Position numbers and translations under genes: made by a program
Notes under the pieces: model-generated
Database searches by the model: none
Seen by the model: the letters and a program-made list of their open reading frames with translations, nothing else
Told to the model about the DNA's origin: nothing
Part shown: piece after piece, positions 25,337-30,775 of the stretch
How positions within the stretch are numbered: position 1 is the stretch's first letter
Layout: each line of letters opens with the position of its first letter
NCBI GenBank assembly: GCA_036553725.1
Contig: DATBOO010000180.1
Span: 1-30,775, forward strand
Direction of reading: 5' to 3'
DNA from: Bog-756 sp036553725
GTDB lineage: Bacteria > Actinomycetota > Acidimicrobiia > Acidimicrobiales > RAAP-2
DNA length: 30,775 nt

Positions 25337-27373
25337 ATGCCAGACGAGGCCGCGGAGCACCTGGCCGGCGAGTCCTCGCCCGGCGCCGAGGCCACCATCG
25401 AGGACTATTTCTCCGAGCACCGGGTCTTCCCGCCCTCCGAGGCGTTCCGGGGCCAGGCCGTGCTGGCCGATGCCGGCGTCTACGAGCAGGCCTCGGCGGA
25501 GGGCCCCGAGTTCTGGGCGGAGCAGGCCGGGGCGCTCGACTGGTTCCGGACCTGGGACTCCGTGGTCGAGTGGAAGCTGCCTTTTGCCCGGTGGTTCGAC
25601 GGCGGCACGCTGAACGTCTCCTACAACTGCCTCGATCGCCATGTGGCCGCCGGACGCGGGGACAAGGTGGCCTTCCACTGGGAGGGCGAGCCGGGCGACA
25701 CCCGCACCCTCACCTACGGCCAGCTCCTGACCGAGGTATCGCGCTTCGCCAACGTACTGCGGGGACTGGGCGTGGGCCGGGGCGACCGGGTGGCCGTCTA
25801 CATGCCGATGATCCCCGAGCTGCCGGTGGCCATGTTGGCCTGCACCCGGATCGGTGCCGTCCACTCGGTGGTGTTCGGGGGGTTCTCGTCCGAGGCGCTC
25901 CGGGACAGGATCCTCGATGCGCAGGCGCGAGTGGTGGTCACGGCCGACGGCGGCTGGCGGCGGGGCGCCCCGGTGGCCCTGAAGGCCAACGTGGACGCGG
26001 CGGTCATCGAGTCGCCCTGCGTCGACCACGTCGTGGTGGCCAGGCGGACCACGGAGGGGCCCGCTGACGGGCCGGCCATGCTCCCCGGCCGGGACCACTG
26101 GTGGGACGACCTGCTGAACGGGGCGGACGACGCTGCCGGCGGACCGCCCTCTGACCGTTGCGAGCCCGAGCACATGGACGCCGAGGACCTCCTGTTCATC
26201 CTCTACACGTCGGGCACCACGGCCGCCCCCAAGGGCATCATGCACACGACCGGCGGGTACCTCACCCAGGTGGCGTACACCCACCGGGTGGTCTTCGACC
26301 TCCATCCCCAACAGGACGTCTACTGGTGCGCCGCCGACATCGGCTGGGTCACCGGCCACAGCTACATCGTGTACGGGCCACTGGCCAACGGCGCCACCTC
26401 GGTGCTGTACGAGGGGACACCCGACTTCCCCGACCGGGACCGCTGGTGGTCGATCATCGAGCGCTACGGCGTGACCATCCTCTACACCGCCCCGACCGCC
26501 ATCCGCACGTTCATGAAGTGGGGGACGCAGTACCCCGAGCGTCACGACCTGACCTCGCTGCGCGTCCTCGGTTCGGTGGGGGAGCCCATCAACCCCGAGG
26601 CGTGGATGTGGTACTCGACGCACATCGGCGGGGGCTCGTGCCCGGTGGTGGACACCTGGTGGCAGACCGAGACCGGTGGCATCATGATCGCCCCGCTGCC
26701 GGGGATCACCGCCACCAAGCCGGGGTCGGCCACCTTCCCGCTGCCGGGGATCGCCGCCGAGGTGGTGGATGAGCGGGGCGCCCGGGTCGACAAGGGCGGC
26801 GGCTACCTCACCCTGACCGAGCCGTGGCCGGCGATGACCCGGGGCATCTACGGCGATCCGGATCGCTACCGGGAGACCTACTGGAGCCGCTTCGAGGGCA
26901 GGTACTTCGCCGGCGACGGCGCCAAGGTGGACGAGGACGGCTACTTCTGGCTGCTCGGGCGGGTCGACGACGTGATGAACGTGTCGGGACACCGCATCTC
27001 GACCACCGAAGTGGAGTCGGCCCTGGTCGACCATCCGGCGGTGGCCGAGTCGGCGGTGGTCGGCGCCAGCGACCCGACCTCGGGCCAGGCCATCGTGGCC
27101 TTCGTCACCCTGCGGGCCGATGCCGGCGAGCCGAACGACGAGCGGGGCCAGGAGTTGCGGGCCCATGTGGCCGCCAAGATCGGCCCCATCGCCCGGCCCA
27201 GGACGATCATCTTCACCGATGAGCTGCCGAAGACCCGCAGCGGCAAGATCATGCGGCGCCTGCTGGGCGACGTGGCCGAGGGCCGCAGGCTCGGCGATAC
27301 CACGACCCTGGCCGACCCGGCGGTGGTGGACGAGATCCGGCGTCTGGCCGCGATCTCGCCGACCGACGAGTGA
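25337..27373 (+). CDS. acsA: Acetyl-CoA synthetase (AMP-forming)
   Basis: Activates acetate to acetyl-AMP and then acetyl-CoA, for acetate assimilation or recycling. At 678 residues it has the family length. Visible are the N-terminal ACAS segment, the core motifs YTSGTTAAPKGIMH (P-loop), ADIGWVTGHSYIVYGPL, TWWQTETGG (W442, the equivalent of the acetate-selecting Trp), YFAGDGAKVDEDGYFWLLGR, DVMNVSGHRISTTEVE and the C-terminal PKTRSGKIMRR, whose K637 corresponds to the lysine that is reversibly acetylated in characterised Acs proteins. The P-loop has Ala-Ala in place of the usual Gly-Lys. ATG 25337 has AAGGGGAG at 25327-25334. Its stop overlaps the HAD gene by four bases. Confidence 0.96.
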   Translation: MPDEAAEHLAGESSPGAEATIEDYFSEHRVFPPSEAFRGQAVLADAGVYEQASAEGPEFWAEQAGALDWFRTWDSVVEWKLPFARWFDGGTLNVSYNCLDRHVAAGRGDKVAFHWEGEPGDTRTLTYGQLLTEVSRFANVLRGLGVGRGDRVAVYMPMIPELPVAMLACTRIGAVHSVVFGGFSSEALRDRILDAQARVVVTADGGWRRGAPVALKANVDAAVIESPCVDHVVVARRTTEGPADGPAMLPGRDHWWDDLLNGADDAAGGPPSDRCEPEHMDAEDLLFILYTSGTTAAPKGIMHTTGGYLTQVAYTHRVVFDLHPQQDVYWCAADIGWVTGHSYIVYGPLANGATSVLYEGTPDFPDRDRWWSIIERYGVTILYTAPTAIRTFMKWGTQYPERHDLTSLRVLGSVGEPINPEAWMWYSTHIGGGSCPVVDTWWQTETGGIMIAPLPGITATKPGSATFPLPGIAAEVVDERGARVDKGGGYLTLTEPWPAMTRGIYGDPDRYRETYWSRFEGRYFAGDGAKVDEDGYFWLLGRVDDVMNVSGHRISTTEVESALVDHPAVAESAVVGASDPTSGQAIVAFVTLRADAGEPNDERGQELRAHVAAKIGPIARPRTIIFTDELPKTRSGKIMRRLLGDVAEGRRLGDTTTLADPAVVDEIRRLAAISPTDE

Positions 27374-27885
27374 GCCCGGCTGGACCACTGCGCCCGGCTG
27401 CCGGTCCGCCCAACTGGGCGTGGCGGGAGGCGCCGCTCCGATCGCCGGGCGAGGCAGTGATCTTCGATGTGGACGGGGTGCTGTCCGACGCGGTCGGGCG
27501 CCAGCACTTCCTCGAGCGGGGTCGCCGCGACTGGGACCGCTTCTTCGACGCCTGTGGCGACGACCCGGTCATCGAGGAGCTGGCCCGCGTCCTGGAGCTC
27601 CTCGACTCCCGCCTGCAGGTGATCCTCCTCACCGGCCGGCCCATGCGGGTGCAGCCCCAGACCCTGGCCTGGCTGGAGCGCTACGGACTGCGGTGGGACC
27701 TCTTGGTCATGCGGGCCCGGGGGGACTACGCCCAGGTCACCTGGTTCAAGCGGGAGAGCGTGGAGGAGCTGCGGTCCTACGGCTTCGACCTGCGGCTGGC
27801 CTTCGAGGACGACCCCAACAACTTCGCCATGTTCCACGGCGAGGGGATTCCCTGCGTCTACATCCATTCGGGGTACTACGAGTAG
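27370..27885 (+). CDS. HAD-superfamily phosphatase-like protein
   Basis: A 171-residue protein with haloacid dehalogenase motifs: I, VIFDVDGVLSDA (residues ~30-41, nucleophile Asp and second Asp); II, ILLTGRP; IV, LAFEDDPNNFAMF (acidic metal ligands). GLRWDLLVMRARGDY and a nearby Lys (FKRESVEEL) supply the motif-III region. The fold appears complete and capless or with a small cap, resembling polynucleotide-kinase-3'-phosphatase-type HADs. The substrate is unknown. The start is GTG 27370, overlapping the acsA stop by four bases (GTGA), so it is co-expressed with acetyl-CoA synthetase. The N-terminal ~25 residues are low complexity. Confidence 0.85.
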   Translation: MSPAGPLRPAAGPPNWAWREAPLRSPGEAVIFDVDGVLSDAVGRQHFLERGRRDWDRFFDACGDDPVIEELARVLELLDSRLQVILLTGRPMRVQPQTLAWLERYGLRWDLLVMRARGDYAQVTWFKRESVEELRSYGFDLRLAFEDDPNNFAMFHGEGIPCVYIHSGYYE

Positions 27886-27907
27886 GACGCCGTGGGTGAC
27901 ACCCATC

Positions 27908-29575
27908 TCACGTACGAGATCCCCGGGCGGTCGGTCGACCGCTCCGCCGACGTCCGGCCACCAGCCACCCGGCCACCAGGGCCAGCCCGGCGAGACCGAT
28001 CCACGGCCAGTCCCCGTAGCGGACGTAGACCGTCCAGCCGGTCCGTCGGGAGAGGGTGGCGAAGACGATCTCCTGCCGGCCGAGCACCGAGCGCCGGAGC
28101 AGGGTGCCCCGGTTGGTGATGGCCGCGCTGTACCCGGTCGGGGCGGCCTGGAGGAGATCGCGCCCTTGTTGGACCGCCTGCACCTTGGATGCGGCGATCT
28201 CCTGGGTGGGCACCTGGGCGGTGCCGTAGGAGGAGGTATTGGTCGGGACGATCAGCAGTTGGGCGCCGTCGCGCACTGAAGCCCGGCCCCGGCCGGCGTA
28301 GAAGACCTCGTAGGAGACCATCGCCCCGAGGGGGGCGGCCGGGGTGTCCATGAGGCCGGTCCCGGTACCGGGCACGGCGTCGAGGGGGACGGCGGACAGG
28401 TCGGCCAGGTGGGCGAAGAAGCTCCGGTAGGGGACGTACTCGCCGAAGGGGACCCGGTGGACCTTCTCGAAGCGGGCCACCAACGTGCCGTCGGGCCCCC
28501 ACGCCACCACCTCGTTTCGGAAGGCGGTGGCGGCGATGGTCTCGGTGATCCCGACCACCAGCGTGGTGTGCAGGTTACGGGCCAGGTCGGAGAGGGCGGC
28601 CTCCTCGGGTGAGCCGGCCAGGGAGGTGTCGAGGGAGACCACGTCCTCCGGCCACAGCACGAGCCGGGGCGTGACCCCGTGGTCGAGCTGTCCGAGGCGG
28701 TCGGTGGCCGACACCTGGGCGGCCAGCACCACCCGGGGATCGATCTGGGACTTGCGGAAGCCCCGGGCCCCTCCCCCCTGCACGGCCGCGGTGGAGACGG
28801 CGCCGACCGACGCGCCTCCGTCAGGCGAGTGGTCGGCACCGATCGAGGCACCGACCAGCACCACGGCGGCCATCACCCCGGCCACCACCAGCGGGCCGAG
28901 GCCGGCCACTGCGGCCGACATGGAAGGGAGGCGGCCCGACCCCACCGTCGGGCCGTCCACAGGATCGGGGCGGGCATCGGGGCCGGCATCGGCATGGGCG
29001 AAGGCCCGGGCCCTGGCGCCGTCGCGGAAGGCCCGGACGGCCGCCTCGGACAGGGCGGCGAGCGCCACCCCTCCGACGTAGACCGCGGCGGTGAGGGCCA
29101 GCGGTCCGCCCAGCCGGGCCACGCCGAGCACCGGCCCGCCCGCCTGTCCGAGGAACACACCGCCGACCGGCAGGCCGCCGAACGGCCAGGTGGCCCTCGC
29201 CGCCTCGGCCAGCGTCATGGCCGCGGGAAAGGCCAGGGCCCGTGCGCCCGCCGGCCCTCTGGGGACCAGCAGGCACGCCACGCCCATGAACAGCGCCTCG
29301 AGGGCGATCAGGACGAGGGCTCCGGGGATGGTGAACGACCGCGCCCACATGAGCCCCGGCCCGTAGCACCCGAGGCCCGCCAGCCACCCGGCCCACAGAC
29401 GGGTCCGGGGCCGTAGGCCTCCCAGTCGCCACCACAACAGCCCGGCGGCTGGGAAGGCCAGGACCCACCATCCCCAGGGAGGGAGGGAGAGGGCCAGTCC
29501 CACGCCGGATCCGAGGGCGGGGAGCGCCACCATTCCCCGCCGGGGCACGACCCCAGTGGTCCGGCGGTGGGTCAA
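27908..29575 (-). CDS. lnt: Apolipoprotein N-acyltransferase-like protein with Ser at the nucleophile position
   Basis: Lnt attaches a third acyl chain to lipoproteins at the membrane. The product has about six N-terminal helices, a low-complexity loop, one more helix, a CN-hydrolase domain and a final helix. Catalytic-site segments are LVLWPED (Glu310), RFEKVHRVPFGEYVPYR (Lys371) and MVSYEVFYAGRGR, where the usual nucleophilic Cys is Ser421 (codon TCC, 28313-28315 complement). Acidic and basic partners are kept. The start is uncertain: TTG 29575 has GAGGG five bases upstream; GTG 29548 or ATG 29533 would shorten it (Glu296, Ser407 for ATG). It lies downstream of the HemY-type gene. It may be inactive, use serine, or be a different CN-hydrolase. 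Confidence 0.85.
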   Translation of the reverse strand: MTHRRTTGVVPRRGMVALPALGSGVGLALSLPPWGWWVLAFPAAGLLWWRLGGLRPRTRLWAGWLAGLGCYGPGLMWARSFTIPGALVLIALEALFMGVACLLVPRGPAGARALAFPAAMTLAEAARATWPFGGLPVGGVFLGQAGGPVLGVARLGGPLALTAAVYVGGVALAALSEAAVRAFRDGARARAFAHADAGPDARPDPVDGPTVGSGRLPSMSAAVAGLGPLVVAGVMAAVVLVGASIGADHSPDGGASVGAVSTAAVQGGGARGFRKSQIDPRVVLAAQVSATDRLGQLDHGVTPRLVLWPEDVVSLDTSLAGSPEEAALSDLARNLHTTLVVGITETIAATAFRNEVVAWGPDGTLVARFEKVHRVPFGEYVPYRSFFAHLADLSAVPLDAVPGTGTGLMDTPAAPLGAMVSYEVFYAGRGRASVRDGAQLLIVPTNTSSYGTAQVPTQEIAASKVQAVQQGRDLLQAAPTGYSAAITNRGTLLRRSVLGRQEIVFATLSRRTGWTVYVRYGDWPWIGLAGLALVAGWLVAGRRRSGRPTARGSRT

Positions 29576-29661
29576 CGAGACCCTCGAGGGCCTCCAGGGC
29601 GGGTTCGTCGTCCCGTCGGGCGACCGCGGGTCGGCCGTGGTCGCCGGCCGTGAGTCCGGAG

Positions 29662-30775
29662 TCAACCCCCACGCCCCCGACCGGCGGGGGCGCCACCGCC
29701 CGGCGCTCCGCCGGAGACCGAGGCGAGCACCCGGCGGGCGGCCGCCCGACCGCTTCCGATGCAGGCGGGGATGCCCACGCCCCGGTAGGCGGCGCCGGCC
29801 ACGGCCACGCCGGGGAGACCGGCCACCTCCCGGTCGATTCTCTCGACCGCCTCCAGGTGACCCACCTCGTACTGGGGGAGCCCCCGGTCCCAGCGGGCGA
29901 CCAGTTGGTCGAGGGGGGCACCGTGGATGTCGAGGATCTGAGCCAGTTCGCCGAAGACCGACGTCGCCAGCTCGGCATCGTCCAGGCCGCGGTGTCGGTC
30001 GTCCCCGAACCTCCCCACCGAGGCCCGGACCAGCTCGTCGCCCGGTCTGGCCAGGTGGGGCCACTTCCTCGTGAGGTAGGTGCAGGCGGTGATCAGGGCC
30101 GGGCGCCCGCCCATGGTCGAGGTTCGCGGCACGAGGAAGCCGGTGCCCAGCAACGGCGCACTGATGGCCCCGCTCGGGATGGAGAGGGTCACGACGGCCA
30201 CCGGTGCGTAGGTGAGGACCTCGAGCCGACCGGCCGCCGCCGGCGCCAGGGGGGCGAGCAACACCGCGGCCTCCACGGCCGGTACGGCCAGGACCACGCA
30301 GTCGGCCTGCAACCGGTCGGGCCCCCCCGTCCGACCCGCGTCCGGACCCGCGCCCGGGCCCTCGAGGGCGAGCCGCCATTCCGCCCTCCCCGACCGACCG
30401 GCCTCCTGGCGTTCGATGGACTGCACCGACACGTTGGTCCGCATGGTGACACCCCGTCCCGCCAGCGCCTCGACGAGTGCGCCGGCGAGACGGGCGGTGC
30501 CCCCGCCGAGAGACCAGAAGACCGGGGACGACGGGCCCGGCACCGGCCCACCGGTGGGGGAGGGCCGGAGCCGACGCATCAGGCTCCCGGGCTGCTCCGA
30601 TGCGGCCAGCAACTGGGGAAAGGTGGCCGCGGCGCTGAGTTCGTCCACGCCACCGGCGTTGATCCCGCCCACGAGCGGGTCCACCAGGCGCTCGACGACC
30701 GGACGCCCCAGGCGCCCAGACACGATGTCGCCCACCGAACGGTCACCCGCCGATCGGTCACCCGGCGCTCCCCGG
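29662..30775 (-). CDS. hemY: Protoporphyrinogen/coproporphyrinogen oxidase, HemY type (partial, 5' end off the window)
   Basis: FAD-dependent oxidation of a porphyrinogen in haem synthesis. The frame stays open to the right edge; at least 371 codons are present, and the N-terminal dinucleotide-binding GxGxxG segment is missing. Support comes from VDPLVGGINAGGVDELSAAA, FWSLGGGTARLAGALVEAL, QYEVGHLEAVERID and the C-terminal FAD motif VAGAAYRGVGIPACIGSGRA, typical of HemY. Actinobacteria generally use the coproporphyrin-dependent route, in which HemY (CgoX) oxidises coproporphyrinogen III, so that product is likely (inference). Stop TGA at 29662-29664, then 86 bases to the lnt-like start. Confidence 0.93.
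   Translation of the reverse strand, partial: RGAPGDRSAGDRSVGDIVSGRLGRPVVERLVDPLVGGINAGGVDELSAAATFPQLLAASEQPGSLMRRLRPSPTGGPVPGPSSPVFWSLGGGTARLAGALVEALAGRGVTMRTNVSVQSIERQEAGRSGRAEWRLALEGPGAGPDAGRTGGPDRLQADCVVLAVPAVEAAVLLAPLAPAAAGRLEVLTYAPVAVVTLSIPSGAISAPLLGTGFLVPRTSTMGGRPALITACTYLTRKWPHLARPGDELVRASVGRFGDDRHRGLDDAELATSVFGELAQILDIHGAPLDQLVARWDRGLPQYEVGHLEAVERIDREVAGLPGVAVAGAAYRGVGIPACIGSGRAAARRVLASVSGGAPGGGAPAGRGRGG

Noticed and set aside
29576..30379. Upstream N-terminal extension of the Lnt-like frame through the HemY-type gene
   Set aside because: The frame is open, but this part overlaps conserved HemY sequence in another frame and shows only Arg/Gly/Pro-rich composition; the lnt-like start is placed at 29575 or later.

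Overview
This is a GC-rich chromosomal stretch (estimated near 70% GC by eye) from an actinobacterium, possibly of the class Acidimicrobiia. That guess rests on a 14-subunit-type nuo operon, SCO6745, SHOCT, GAP and DUF2252 family proteins, GTG and TTG starts, stop/start overlaps, and apparently leaderless genes behind TANNNT -10 boxes. I see no tRNA, rRNA, CRISPR array, transposase, integrase or phage gene, so it reads as an ordinary core or accessory chromosome segment without mobile DNA.

Region 1 (1-8663, +) is the distal part of a complex I operon: the last 69 residues of nuoG, then nuoH, I, J, K, L, M and N. Most neighbours overlap by 1 or 4 bases. Catalytic and proton-path residues are intact, but NuoH, I, J, M and N carry low-complexity tails or insertions. 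Next come a small LapA-domain membrane protein and an unrecognised multi-pass membrane protein with a leaderless-looking promoter.

Region 2 (10385-17347) looks like a stress or ion-homeostasis neighbourhood. It holds a DUF2252 protein whose kinase-like motifs appear in permuted order and a glutamate decarboxylase that keeps the C-terminal autoinhibitory-type histidine. On the opposite strand is an operon of a ClC-type protein, a GAP/LysE-fold membrane protein and a K+-channel-like protein with a degenerate filter. A PLDc_N/SHOCT membrane protein diverges from that operon. In enterobacteria GadB and ClC cooperate in extreme acid resistance; a similar link here is inference, and no GadC antiporter is visible.

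Region 3 (17348-21859) has a strong terminator-like hairpin, a leaderless membrane protein, an SCO6745-family protein, and a convergent alkylation-repair pair: an AdaN-AraC-AlkA fusion followed by ogt.

Region 4 (21975-30775) starts with a 1091-residue fusion of a degenerate metallophosphoesterase-like domain, membrane helices and an MprF/LysX-type aminoacyl-phospholipid synthase domain. It is divergent from acsA (acetyl-CoA synthetase), which overlaps a small HAD phosphatase. Convergent to these are an Lnt-like apolipoprotein N-acyltransferase, whose usual nucleophilic cysteine is serine, and the 3' part of a HemY-type protoporphyrinogen/coproporphyrinogen oxidase running off the right edge.

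The most unusual items are the metallophosphoesterase-MprF fusion, the Cys-to-Ser Lnt, the permuted kinase motif order in the DUF2252 protein, and the channel/ClC/GAP/GadB neighbourhood. None can be called a new system from sequence alone.
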